Shown piece after piece: positions 8,201 through 15,694 of a stretch of DNA of 64,000 nucleotides. This DNA comes from DATKPC01 sp035524275. GTDB taxonomy: Bacteria; Pseudomonadota; Gammaproteobacteria; Burkholderiales; Burkholderiaceae_F. The notes beneath the pieces are model-generated. The model was given only the letters and a program-made list of their open reading frames with translations, had not been told where the DNA came from and did no database searches. The first letter of the stretch is position 1; the number at the start of each line of letters is the position of its first letter. The stretch lies in NCBI GenBank assembly GCA_035524275.1, contig DATKPC010000145.1:1-64000 (forward strand), written 5' to 3'. The translations under genes were made by a program, and so were the position numbers.

Positions 8201-8952
8201 ATGCCCGGCCGTTCGCGGACGCGCAATCCACCTTGCCCGGCCTGTTCGGCGCGGGTCGCAGCCGCTCCGATGGCATCGATCGCGTGCTCGTAGTTGCCCA
8301 GATATCGGGCGGCGTCCTCGGAAGTAAGTGCTCCCTCTCCCAGCATGTCATAGGAGTAGCGGTAGCCGCGCGCCTCGATCGGGCGGGCGCGCTCCAGCGC
8401 CTGTTCGATCGTCTGTCCGGTGACGAACTGCTGGCCGAGGAGGCGCACCGCAAAGTCGACGCCGCTGCGGATCAGCGGTTCGCCGCCACGCGCCACGAGG
8501 CGGGTCAGCGCGGCGCCGAGGCCGGCTTCGCTGTGGGTCGCCACCAGCCGCCCCGAAATCATCAATCCCCAGGCTGCCGCATTCACGAAGAGCGACCTGC
8601 TTTGCCCGACGTGGCGCTGCCAGTCGGCCCGGCCGATCTTGTCGCGAATCAGCGCGTCGGCCGTCGCCGCATCCGGGATACGCAGCAGCGCCTCCGCCAG
8701 GCACATCAGCGCGATTCCCTCGTCGGTCGACAGCGAGAACTCGCGCATCAACGCGTCGACCCCGCTTCCGCGGGTGCGCGTGCTGCGCAGCTCCTCGATC
8801 CATCGGCGCGCCTGGCGCTTCGCGGCCAGGGCGGCCGCCGGATCGAGCCGCGCCGCGGCCAGGAGGCCGGCGAGGACTTCGGCTTCCGGCCGACGCGTTG
8901 CGGCGGCGATCGCACGGCGCCGCGGTGCGTCCCATCCTGGATCAGCGAGCAT
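5203..8952 (-). CDS. putA: PutA, proline dehydrogenase / P5C dehydrogenase
   Basis: PutA oxidises proline to glutamate with FAD (first step) and NAD (second). The likely start is the ATG at 8952, giving 1249 residues. Upstream in-frame codons to 9057 encode low-complexity Pro/Arg/Ser sequence and are probably not translated. There is no ribbon-helix-helix DNA-binding domain at the N-terminus, so this is a catalytic-only PutA. The proline dehydrogenase barrel includes 'GISVKLSALHPRYG', 'LNIDAEESERLEISLD' and 'VRLVKGAYWDSEIKRAQ'. The aldehyde dehydrogenase part has 'ISPWNFPLAIFTGQVAAALA', 'AETGGQNAMIVD' and the catalytic cysteine in 'SAGQRCSALR'. The C-terminal ALDH-fold extension ends 'SVNTAAAGGNASLMTLD', typical of long PutAs. 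Between these two parts lies an unusual 11-unit tripeptide repeat. Confidence 0.95.
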   Translation of the reverse strand: MLADPGWDAPRRRAIAAATRRPEAEVLAGLLAAARLDPAAALAAKRQARRWIEELRSTRTRGSGVDALMREFSLSTDEGIALMCLAEALLRIPDAATADALIRDKIGRADWQRHVGQSRSLFVNAAAWGLMISGRLVATHSEAGLGAALTRLVARGGEPLIRSGVDFAVRLLGQQFVTGQTIEQALERARPIEARGYRYSYDMLGEGALTSEDAARYLGNYEHAIDAIGAAATRAEQAGQGGLRVRERPGISVKLSALHPRYGRAQRDRVMGELLPRLVRICERAAGHAIGLNIDAEESERLEISLDLFEALAAAPSLARWDGLGFVVQAYQKRAPGVIDWMADLSRRSKRTLMVRLVKGAYWDSEIKRAQAEGQDDFPVYTRKVHTDVSYLACARRLLHCERIYPQFATHNALTAAAVIQMAGPVRDPGDWEFQCLYGMGETLYDQVLAPQGAAGRAGPACRIYAPVGHYDTLLAYLVRRLLENGANSSFVNRIVDPQVPIDELLQDPVESATRGALRSHRGIARPPELFADRRNSPGLDLNHEPTLAALDAAFARASERSWTAEPALAAEAGPPGAEAPRPVVDPADRAHVVGSVAEATPDHVAAAARAAERAAADASAWPARRADDRATVLEAAADAFATEREALMWLAIHEGGKTVGNAQAEVREAIDFLRYYAQQARACGLDDGTTAPLGPVACISPWNFPLAIFTGQVAAALAAGNPVLAKPAEQTPLTAAAATRLLHAAGVPRDALQLLPGDGRIGAALCADRRVQGVLFTGSTEVARSIDLALAARADESPVPLIAETGGQNAMIVDSSALPEQVVADVLASAFDSAGQRCSALRVLCLQEDIATPLLAMLRGAMRELGVGAPAQLQTDVGPVIDAAARDVLEAHVDRMRQRGPVERIGVPPQDASRGTFVAPTLVEISSLRELQREVFGPVLHVVRFRRDALDALVDAINATGYGLTLGIHSRIDETIDAVIARARVGNIYVNRNMVGAVVGCQPFGGEGLSGTGPKAGGPWMLPRLRRRLKPDDAEANLPHLAHLAHLPDLPDLPHPAHLPHPAHLAHLARFEAWASQTARREVAARCAAYAGASPLGRRLRLPGPTGETNDLEYHPRGRALCVADDAEALLLQVAATLATGNVALAPQALWDSLCAADPRLAAVTAGQVRACGDAHDEAFDVVLCAGKPRDAAGLRRTVAERDGPRVAIAQPCGGAYDLRMLLRERVVSVNTAAAGGNASLMTLDPEG
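5744..5842 (-). repeat. 9-bp tandem repeat inside putA
   Basis: Eleven consecutive 9-bp units of the form G(G/C)C(A/G)GGT(G/C/T)(G/A/C) run without interruption on the plus strand. In the putA frame they encode eleven tripeptides of the pattern (Leu/Pro)-(Pro/Ala)-(His/Asp/Arg), at about residues 1038-1070, with eight histidines. The repeat keeps the frame and lies in the linker between the P5C dehydrogenase domain and the C-terminal ALDH-fold domain. Such arrays change copy number by slippage. Confidence 0.9.
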
Positions 8953-9085
8953 CGGAGTCCCCGCGCGAGTGGCCCGGCCGCCGGGCGCGGCCGGGCAAGA
9001 CGACGTCGCCGGGGATCTTAGCTTCGGGCAGCTTCCGCGGCGATGGAGCCGGCCCACCTGCTAGGATCCGCCCCCCCCTCCCCGC

Positions 9086-9982
9086 ATGCGGATCCCGACG
9101 ATGAGCTCCAGTTCCATCTCCGCGCCGGCGGACTCGCCCGAACTGCCCGAGCCGCCGCAGGGCGGCACGCCCGGCACTCCGGAGGTCGTGGACGGCGTCG
9201 CGCTGGCCCGACTGTACGGCGAACCCCTGTTCCAGCTTCCGCAGGACCTCTACATCCCGCCGGACGCGCTCGAGGTCTTCCTCGAGGCCTTCGAGGGACC
9301 GCTCGACCTGCTCCTCTACCTGATCCGGCGCCAGAATTTCAATGTCCTGGACATTCCGATGGCGCCGCTGACGTTGCAGTACCTCAACTACATCGACCAG
9401 ATCCGCACGCACAACCTGGAACTTGCCGCGGAATACCTGCTGATGGCTGCGCTGCTGATCGAGATCAAGTCGCGGATGCTGCTGCCGGTGCGCAAGTCCG
9501 AAAGCGGCGAGGAGGCCGAGGATCCGCGCGCGGAGCTGGTGCGGCGCCTCGTCGAATACGAGCGGATCAAGCTCGCGGCGGCGCAGCTCGACGACATGCC
9601 CCGCGTCGGCCGCGACTTCGTCCGCGCACTCGTGACGATCGAGCAGGCGATGGTGAAGAACCTGCCGCAGGTGGTGCCGGTCGACCTTCGACAGGCCTGG
9701 GCGGACGTCTTTCGTCGCGCGAAGCTCCACGCCCACCACCACATTGCGCGCGAAGAGCTGTCGGTCCGCGAGCACATGAGCCTGATCCTGCGGCGGCTCA
9801 AGGGCACGACGTACATCGAGTTCGCCGACCTCTTCGACGCCGAGATCGTGCGGCGCGGCCCGCCGGTCGTGATCGTCCATTTCCTCGCGCTGCTCGAACT
9901 GGCGCGCGAGAACCTGGTCGAAATCACGCAGGCGGCGCCGTTCGCGCCGATCTACGTCCGGCTGGCGTATACGCCGACCTGA
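9086..9982 (+). CDS. scpA: ScpA, segregation and condensation protein A
   Basis: ScpA is the kleisin subunit that, with ScpB, closes the SMC ring for chromosome compaction. The 298-residue protein begins with about 45 Pro/Ser-rich residues and then shows the family core: 'FEGPLDLLLYLIRRQNFNVLDIP', 'YLLMAALLIEIKSRMLLP', and the C-terminal winged-helix end. An internal ATG at 9101 is an equally possible start; neither has a clear ribosome binding site. No scpB is visible next to it. Its end converges on an NTF2-like gene across a palindromic element. Confidence 0.93.
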   Translation: MRIPTMSSSSISAPADSPELPEPPQGGTPGTPEVVDGVALARLYGEPLFQLPQDLYIPPDALEVFLEAFEGPLDLLLYLIRRQNFNVLDIPMAPLTLQYLNYIDQIRTHNLELAAEYLLMAALLIEIKSRMLLPVRKSESGEEAEDPRAELVRRLVEYERIKLAAAQLDDMPRVGRDFVRALVTIEQAMVKNLPQVVPVDLRQAWADVFRRAKLHAHHHIAREELSVREHMSLILRRLKGTTYIEFADLFDAEIVRRGPPVVIVHFLALLELARENLVEITQAAPFAPIYVRLAYTPT

Positions 9983-9995
9983 CGCGGGGCGCCGG

Positions 9996-10125
9996 CCCTC
10001 TCCCCCAGCCCCTCTCCCGCTTCGCGGGCGAGGGGAGCCTCGTCGTCGCGAATCGAGACGTCGTCCAACAGCTGACGCCCGGACTCCCCTCGCCCGCGAA
10101 GCGGGAGAGGGGCGGGGGGAGAGGG
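9996..10125. repeat. Dispersed palindromic element, copy 1
   Basis: Two arms of about 43 bp, 9996-10038 and 10083-10125, are inverted copies with one or two mismatches, around a 44-bp spacer. Each arm is itself foldable (CCTCTCCCGC TTCG GCGGGCGAGGG type). A second copy with nearly identical arms lies at 23153-23282. Both copies sit between convergent genes, so they may serve as two-way terminators. The family resembles REP/BIME or MITE-like GC-rich palindromes of proteobacteria. Confidence 0.9.
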
Positions 10126-10163
10126 CGCCAAACGCCACGCCCCTCCCCGCGAGCCCCCCACGC

Positions 10164-10703
10164 CTACGGCTCGCCGCGCCTGTCCGTCGCCTGCCCGCCA
10201 AGCATCGGCTCGTCCTTCGGGATCACCGACGCATGCTCGTGCGCGACCAGCCAGCGGCCGTCGCGGTATTCGTAGACGAACGAGTACTGCGCCGGGACGA
10301 TGGATTCGGTGCCGCTGCTGTCGGTCAGGCGCAGCGCGAGCACGCCGAAGTCCATGCTGAGGTTGCAGCGGATCTTGATCGTGCGCTGGACGACGCGCGC
10401 GTGCGGGGCCATCGGCAGCAGCGCCGCGTAGTAGTCGCGGATCGCCTCGCGACCGTTGCGCGGAGAATTCGCGAACGCCGGCAGCAGCACCGCGTCGCGC
10501 GTGTAGTTGTCGGCGACCTGCTCCGCATCCCGCGTCGCGAGCGACTGGTTCCAGCGGTCGAAAAGACCGGCGACGCCGTCCCAGGTCACGTGCGCGCACG
10601 CGCGTGACGGGCCCGCGTGCGGCGCGCCGCCGCTGGCGGCAGCCTTTGCGACGGCGAGGCCAAGCAGCATCGCGACGGCAGCCAGGCGATAGCGACGAAT
10701 CAT
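10164..10703 (-). CDS. Secreted SnoaL/NTF2-like protein
   Basis: The 179-residue product has a signal peptide (residues 1-24: 'MIRRYRL' then 'AAVAMLLGLAVAKAAA') and a single NTF2-fold domain of the DUF4440/SgcJ-EcaC type. Visible family features are 'VAGLFDRWNQSLATRDAEQV', 'YTRDAVLLPAFANSPRNGRE', 'IRDYYAALLP' and the C-terminal strand 'FVYEYRDGRWLVAHEHAS'. Proteins of this family are often of unknown function; some are isomerase-like or bind small molecules, so no reaction is assigned. Two cysteines (in 'ACAHV' and 'IRCNLSM') could form a disulfide in the periplasm. It follows metG by 30 bp on the same strand. Confidence 0.8.
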   Translation of the reverse strand: MIRRYRLAAVAMLLGLAVAKAAASGGAPHAGPSRACAHVTWDGVAGLFDRWNQSLATRDAEQVADNYTRDAVLLPAFANSPRNGREAIRDYYAALLPMAPHARVVQRTIKIRCNLSMDFGVLALRLTDSSGTESIVPAQYSFVYEYRDGRWLVAHEHASVIPKDEPMLGGQATDRRGEP

Positions 10704-10733
10704 CTCGGAGGACTCTTCTTCCCGCGTCGGGCG

Positions 10734-12857
10734 TCAGCGTATCCGCATGCCCGGCGTCGCGCCCGCATGCGGATCGAGCAGGTACAGGCCCGGCGTGCCC
10801 TTCTCATCGCCGTGGCTGGCCGCGAGAACCATGCCCTCGCTGATGCCGAACTTCATCTTGCGCGGCGCGAGATTGGCGACGACGACGGTCAGCCTGCCGG
10901 CCAGGTCTTCCGGCCGGTAGGCCGACTTGATGCCGGAGAAGACGTTGCGCAGGCGGCCCTCGCCGACGTCGAGCGTGAGCCGCAGCAGCTTATCGCTGCC
11001 CTCGACGTGCTCGGCGGCGACGATCCGCGCGACACGCAGGTCGACGCGCGCGAAATCGTCGATGGTGATCGTGCCCGCGACGGCCTCGCCTCCCGGCGGA
11101 CCGACGTCCGGCGCCGCGGGCGCCGTGGTTCCGGCGGCGGCCGTCTCCGCGGGCGGCTCGAACAGCGCATCGACGCGCTTCGGCTCGATCCGCGTCATCA
11201 GGTGCTTGTACTCGCCGATCCGGTGCCCGTCCGCCAGCGTCCGCTCCGCGTCGCTCCAGGCCAGGGCCGGCTGCCGCAGGAACTCGGCCGCGCGGGTCGC
11301 CACGGCCGGCAGCACCGGCGCGAGATAGATCGTCAGCAGGCGGAACAGGTCGACGGCGGCGCTGCAAACCTGGTGCAACTGCGCCGTGGCCTCGTCGCCG
11401 CCGGCCTTCGCGAGTTCCCACGGGCGGCAGCGGTCGAACCATTCGTTGGCACTGTCGGCGAGCGCCATCACCTCGCGCAGCGCCTTGCCGAACTCGCGCG
11501 TGTCATAGAGCCGCGCGATGTCGCCGCGTCGTTCTCGAATCGCGTCGACGGCAGCGGCGGCCCCGGTCGCCGGCGTCGCGCGCTCGATGCCGGAGATCCG
11601 GCCGTCGAAGCGCTGCGCGATGAACTTCGCGGCGCGGCTCGCGAGATTGACGTACTTGCCGACGAGATCGCTGTTGACCCGTGCGATGAAGTCGTCCGGA
11701 TTGAAGTCGATGTCCTCGACGCGTCCGTTGAGCTTCGTCGCGACGTAGTAGCGCAGCCACTCCGGATCGAGGCCGATCGCGAGGTAGCGCGCCGGGTCGA
11801 TGCCGATGCCGCGGCTCTTCGACATCTTTTCGCCGCTGACGGTGAGGAAGCCGTGGACGTAGAGGTTGTCCGGGACCTTGCGGTCGGAAAAATGCAGCAT
11901 CGCCGGCCAGAACAGCGCATGGAAATAGACGATGTCCTTGCCGATGAAATGCACCTGCTCGCGCTGCGGATCCGCCAGGAACCCGTCGAAGTCCTTGCCG
12001 TGGGCGGCGCACCATGCCTTGAGGCTCGCCAGGTAGCCGATCGGCGCGTCGAGCCAGACGTAGAAATACTTGCCGGGCGCATCGGGCACCGGAATGCCGA
12101 AGTAAGGCGCGTCGCGCGAGATGTCCCAGTCGGCAAGGCCCTTGCCTTCCTCGCCGAGCCATTCCTGCGCCTTGGCGTAGACCTCCGGTTGCAGGTGCGG
12201 CGCGCCGTGCCGGTCGTGGCCGGCCGTCCACGCCTTCAGGAATTCGACGCAGCGCGGGTCCGACAGGCGGAAGAAGAAATGCTCCGAGGACCGCAACTCC
12301 GGCACGGCGCCGGTGAGGACGGAGTACGGATTCTTCAGGTCCGTCGGCGTGTAGACGGCGCCGCAGACTTCGCATGAATCGCCGTTCTGGTCCTTCGCGC
12401 CGCACTTCGGGCACTCGCCCTTGATGTAGCGGTCGGGAAGGAACATCCCCTTGACCGGGTCGTAGAACTGCTCCACGGCGCGGCGGTCGATGAGCCCGCG
12501 GGCGTCGAGCGCGCGATAGATCGACTGCGACAGTTCGACGTTTTCGGCCGAATCCGTCGTGTGCCAGAAGTCGTAGCGGATCAGGAAGCCCTCGAGCACC
12601 GGCGTCCGCGCCGCCGCGACGCGTGCGACGAATTCCTGCGGCGCGAGCCCCGCCTTCTCGGCGGCGATCATGATCGGCGCACCGTGCGCATCCTCGGCGC
12701 CCACGAACACCACGTCGTGCCCCTGCAGGCGCTGGAACCGCACCCAGATGTCCGCCTGGATGTACTCCATCATGTGCCCGATATGCGGCTTGCCGTTCGC
12801 ATAGGGCAGGGCGGTCGTGACGAAGAGCTTGCGCGGCGTCGGGTCGGGGCGCGTCAT
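10734..12857 (-). CDS. metG: Methionyl-tRNA synthetase
   Basis: MetG charges tRNA-Met. The 707-residue protein has 'PYANGKPHIGH' (HIGH motif, residues 25-28), a zinc knuckle with 'CPKCGAKDQNGDSCEVCG', 'DAPIGYLAS', and the KMSKS loop in 'VSGEKMSKSRG'. A C-terminal tRNA-binding (EMAPII-like) domain follows a Pro/Ala linker ('TITIDDFARVDLRVARIVAAEHVEGSDKLL' region, about residues 600-707), the dimerising form. It is 30 bp downstream of the thioesterase gene and 30 bp upstream of the NTF2-like gene, so the three may be one transcript. Confidence 0.98.
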   Translation of the reverse strand: MTRPDPTPRKLFVTTALPYANGKPHIGHMMEYIQADIWVRFQRLQGHDVVFVGAEDAHGAPIMIAAEKAGLAPQEFVARVAAARTPVLEGFLIRYDFWHTTDSAENVELSQSIYRALDARGLIDRRAVEQFYDPVKGMFLPDRYIKGECPKCGAKDQNGDSCEVCGAVYTPTDLKNPYSVLTGAVPELRSSEHFFFRLSDPRCVEFLKAWTAGHDRHGAPHLQPEVYAKAQEWLGEEGKGLADWDISRDAPYFGIPVPDAPGKYFYVWLDAPIGYLASLKAWCAAHGKDFDGFLADPQREQVHFIGKDIVYFHALFWPAMLHFSDRKVPDNLYVHGFLTVSGEKMSKSRGIGIDPARYLAIGLDPEWLRYYVATKLNGRVEDIDFNPDDFIARVNSDLVGKYVNLASRAAKFIAQRFDGRISGIERATPATGAAAAVDAIRERRGDIARLYDTREFGKALREVMALADSANEWFDRCRPWELAKAGGDEATAQLHQVCSAAVDLFRLLTIYLAPVLPAVATRAAEFLRQPALAWSDAERTLADGHRIGEYKHLMTRIEPKRVDALFEPPAETAAAGTTAPAAPDVGPPGGEAVAGTITIDDFARVDLRVARIVAAEHVEGSDKLLRLTLDVGEGRLRNVFSGIKSAYRPEDLAGRLTVVVANLAPRKMKFGISEGMVLAASHGDEKGTPGLYLLDPHAGATPGMRIR

Positions 12858-12887
12858 GTCGGGGCGATCTTCTCGGGGCCGGGCAGT

Positions 12888-13352
12888 TTAGCCGCCTTTG
12901 GCGCCGCCAGCGTCAACGGGCGCCGCGGGCGGGGCCCCGCACGCGGCACGCCAGGCATCCGGAATCGGGACCGCGCGCAGTTTCCCGTCGCGATCGGCAT
13001 CGCGGACCACGAACGCGCGTACCTCGCGGCCCTCGACGAGCACGGCGCCCTGCCGCGAGAGGACGTGCCGGTGCACGAACGTCCGCGCATTCCATTCGAC
13101 GATGGTCGTCTCGACGTCGAGCACGTCGCCATAGCTGGCGGGCCTCAGGAAGCGCGCCGAGGACTCGATCAGCGGCGTGCCGATGATCCCGTGCGTCGTC
13201 TCGGTCTCCCGCCATGGGGGCAGGCCGCAGCACGTGAAGAACCAGCGCGACCCGGCGTCGAACCAGCGAAAGAAATTCGGGTAGAACACGATGCCGGCCG
13301 GATCGCAGTCTCCGAATTCGACGCGAATGGCGAGCGTGCTTGATTTGTCCAT
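12888..13352 (-). CDS. Acyl-CoA thioesterase, 4HBT (hot-dog) family
   Basis: The 154-residue protein is a single hot-dog domain. 'VEFGDCDPAGIVFYPNFFRWFD' near the N-terminus carries the catalytic Asp of the 4-hydroxybenzoyl-CoA thioesterase type. 'SSARFLRPASYGDVLDVETTIVEWNARTF' is the central helix and strand. These enzymes hydrolyse aromatic or short acyl-CoA thioesters; the substrate cannot be told. I chose the ATG at 13352 because the conserved domain starts eleven residues later, and the open upstream codons are Arg/Pro-rich. It probably shares a transcript with metG. Confidence 0.85.
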   Translation of the reverse strand: MDKSSTLAIRVEFGDCDPAGIVFYPNFFRWFDAGSRWFFTCCGLPPWRETETTHGIIGTPLIESSARFLRPASYGDVLDVETTIVEWNARTFVHRHVLSRQGAVLVEGREVRAFVVRDADRDGKLRAVPIPDAWRAACGAPPAAPVDAGGAKGG

Positions 13353-13469
13353 GGCGTGCGGCAGGAGGCCCGCCGCGGCGGGCCTCGGCATCGCCCCCTG
13401 GACGACGCGCCAGGGCGGCGCAAACCCATCATACAAGTGCGGTCGACCGTGGGGCCACGACACGTGCGC

Positions 13470-13478
13470 TGGTAAAAT
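13470..13478 (+). promoter_or_regulatory. Extended -10 promoter element for apbC
   Basis: TGG-TAAAAT is an extended -10 box (TGn plus five of six TATAAT bases), 28 bp upstream of the apbC ATG, in a short AT-richer patch of a GC-rich intergenic region. No good -35 is visible, which fits extended -10 promoters. The region separates apbC from the divergent thioesterase gene. Confidence 0.42.
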
Positions 13479-13506
13479 TTCGGTCTTGTTCCCCACGCAC
13501 ACTTCC

Positions 13507-14595
13507 ATGGCCGACCTCACTCCGGATCGTGTCCAGCAGGCGCTGGCCACCGTCGTCGATCCCAATACCGGCAAGGATCTCGTCGCCATGCGCGCCGTGC
13601 GCAACGTGCGCGTCGACGGCGGCGTCGTCGACGTCGACGTCGAACTCGGCTATCCGGCCGCGAGCCAGGTCGAAGACCTGCGGCGGCGGGTCGTCGAACG
13701 CCTCGCTGCCGAAGGCGCCGTGCAGGTCCGCGCCAACGTCCGGTGGAAGATCGTCAGCCACGCCGTCCAGCGCGGCTTGAAGCCGCTGCCGGAAGTGCGC
13801 AACATCATCGCGGTGTCGTCCGGCAAAGGGGGCGTCGGCAAGAGCACGGTGGCCGCGAACCTCGCGCTGGCGCTCGCCGCCGAGGGTGCGCGGGTCGGGA
13901 TGCTCGACGCCGATATCTACGGCCCGAGCCAGCCGACGATGCTCGGGATCAGCGGGCGGCCCGACAGCGTCGACGGCAAGATGATCGAGCCGATGGAGAA
14001 GCACGGGATCCAGGCGAGCTCCATCGGGTTCCTGGTCGACACCGACCAGCCGATGGTTTGGCGCGGCCCGATGGTCACCTCGGCGCTGCAGCAGTTGCTG
14101 GCGCAGACGCGGTGGCGCGACCTCGACTACCTCGTCGTCGACATGCCGCCGGGCACGGGCGACATCGCGCTCACGCTCTCGCAGCAGGTTCCCGTGACCG
14201 GGGCGCTGATCGTGACGACGCCGCAGGACATTGCGCTGCTCGACGCGCAAAAGGGGCTGCGGATGTTCGAGAAGGTCGGCGTGCCGATCCTCGGCCTCGT
14301 CGAGAACATGGCGGTGCATGTCTGCTCCAACTGCGGACATGCCGAACATGTCTTCGGCAGCGGCGGCGCGCAGAAGATGGCCGAGCGCTACGGCATCGAG
14401 GTCCTCGGATCGCTGCCGCTGGACATCCGCATCCGGACCGACGCCGACGGCGGCCGCCCGACCGTCGTCGCGGATCCTGGCGGCCCGTTGGCGCAGGCCT
14501 ATCTGGCGATCGCGCGGCGCGTCGCGATCAAGGTCGCCGCGACCGCAAAGGACATGAGCCTCAAGATCCCGACGATCAAGGTGGCCAGTACCTGA
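13507..14595 (+). CDS. apbC: ApbC/Mrp, iron-sulfur cluster carrier ATPase
   Basis: ApbC (Mrp) binds and transfers [4Fe-4S] clusters to apoproteins. The 362-residue protein has an N-terminal MIP18/DUF59 domain (residues 1-85, 'LATVVDPNTGKDLV') and a P-loop NTPase domain. The deviant Walker A reads 'VSSGKGGVGKSTVAANLALAL', and 'MPPGTGDIALTLSQQVP' is diagnostic of the Mrp group. The C-terminal CxxC of the bridging cluster is in 'VCSNCGHAEHVFG'. The ATG at 13507 is chosen because the DUF59 domain begins at once. It converges on xdhC. Confidence 0.95.
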   Translation: MADLTPDRVQQALATVVDPNTGKDLVAMRAVRNVRVDGGVVDVDVELGYPAASQVEDLRRRVVERLAAEGAVQVRANVRWKIVSHAVQRGLKPLPEVRNIIAVSSGKGGVGKSTVAANLALALAAEGARVGMLDADIYGPSQPTMLGISGRPDSVDGKMIEPMEKHGIQASSIGFLVDTDQPMVWRGPMVTSALQQLLAQTRWRDLDYLVVDMPPGTGDIALTLSQQVPVTGALIVTTPQDIALLDAQKGLRMFEKVGVPILGLVENMAVHVCSNCGHAEHVFGSGGAQKMAERYGIEVLGSLPLDIRIRTDADGGRPTVVADPGGPLAQAYLAIARRVAIKVAATAKDMSLKIPTIKVAST

Positions 14596-14641
14596 GCCGG
14601 ACGTCGAAAGACGACCGCGTCCGCGGGTCCGTTCACGCCAA

Positions 14642-14665
14642 GTCGCGGCAGGGCCGTGCCGCGAC
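14642..14665. terminator. Stem-loop at the apbC/xdhC convergent junction
   Basis: GTCGCGGCA (14642-14650) and TGCCGCGAC (14657-14665) form a perfect 9-bp stem with a 6-nt loop, midway between the ends of two convergent genes. Without a T tract on either side it is at best a weak or factor-assisted bidirectional terminator. Confidence 0.4.
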
Positions 14666-14673
14666 GTCGCCGG

Positions 14674-15681
14674 TCACGCCACCGCGCAGCCGGCTTCGAC
14701 GGCGGCCGCCCGCTCGCCGATCGCCTCCGGGGTCGGAATCCGGTAGCCGTACTTCGTCGCCGTCATCTCCGCCAGGATCGAGACGGCGATCTCCGGGGGC
14801 GTGCGGGCGCCATTCTTGAGGCCGATCGGACCGTGCAGTCGCTCCATCTGCGCCTCGGTCACGCCGAATTCCTTGAGACGCTCCTTGCGCGCGGCCTGGT
14901 TCTTCTTCGAGCCGATGGCGCCAACATAGAACGCCTGCGACTTCAGCGCCTCGATGAGCGCCAGGTCGTCCAGTTTCGGGTCGTGCGTCAGCGCAATCAC
15001 CGCGGTGTTGCGATCCGGTCGCAGGTCGATCACGGTGTCGTCCGGCATCGTGCGCACGAGGTGGGTCCCCGGCACGACCCACGAGTCCGCATATTCCTCG
15101 CGCGGGTCGCAGATCGTGACCTGGTAGTCCAGCGCCAGCGCCATCTGTGCCACGTAGTGCGTCATCTGGCCGGCGCCGATGACCAGCAGCCGCCAGCGCG
15201 GGCCATGGACGCTCACGAGGCGCTGGTCGTCGACCTGCAGCACGTCGGTGCCGGCGCCCTCCTCGAGCGTCACGCGTCCGCTGCGCAGGTCGAGGGTACG
15301 GCGGGTCTGCGCGCCGCCCGCCACCCGCTCCAGCAGTTCGTCGACCTGGCTTTCGGCCGACAACGGCTCCAGGACGAGTTCGATCGTGCCGCCGCAGGGC
15401 AGCCCGAAACGGAACGCCTCCTCGGCGGTGACGCCGTACGTGACCCGTTCCGGCGCCCGCGCCGCGAGCGCTCGCGACCGCACGCGCTCGACGAGGTCGT
15501 CCTCGATGCAACCACCGGATACCGAACCGGCGATGAGGCCGTCGTCGCGGATCGCCACCAGTGCACCGACCGGACGCGGCGCCGAGCCCCACGTGCGGAC
15601 GATCGTTCCCAGCACCGCACGCCGGCCGTCATGCAGCCAGTCGCTCGCGCTCTTCAGGACTTGTGCATCGACATTGTCCAT
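14674..15681 (-). CDS. XdhC family protein (molybdenum hydroxylase maturation)
   Basis: XdhC proteins bind molybdenum cofactor and help insert the sulfurated form into xanthine dehydrogenase and related hydroxylases. The 335-residue protein has the N-terminal XdhC/CoxI block ('AVLGTIVRTWGSAPRPVGAL', 'GSVSGGCIEDDLVERV') and a C-terminal Rossmann domain ('LLVIGAGQMTHYVAQMALAL', 'ALTHDPKLDDLAL', 'FYVGAIGSKKNQAARKERL'). No xanthine or aldehyde dehydrogenase genes are in the window; its client must be elsewhere. It starts 13 bp after a cytochrome b561 gene on the same strand, suggesting one transcript. Confidence 0.88.
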   Translation of the reverse strand: MDNVDAQVLKSASDWLHDGRRAVLGTIVRTWGSAPRPVGALVAIRDDGLIAGSVSGGCIEDDLVERVRSRALAARAPERVTYGVTAEEAFRFGLPCGGTIELVLEPLSAESQVDELLERVAGGAQTRRTLDLRSGRVTLEEGAGTDVLQVDDQRLVSVHGPRWRLLVIGAGQMTHYVAQMALALDYQVTICDPREEYADSWVVPGTHLVRTMPDDTVIDLRPDRNTAVIALTHDPKLDDLALIEALKSQAFYVGAIGSKKNQAARKERLKEFGVTEAQMERLHGPIGLKNGARTPPEIAVSILAEMTATKYGYRIPTPEAIGERAAAVEAGCAVA

Positions 15682-15694
15682 AGCGTCGTCTCCA

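Noticed and set aside
9986..10140. CRISPR-like array or IS end
   Set aside because: There are only two inverted arms per locus, no regularly spaced direct repeats and no transposase; it is a dispersed palindrome.
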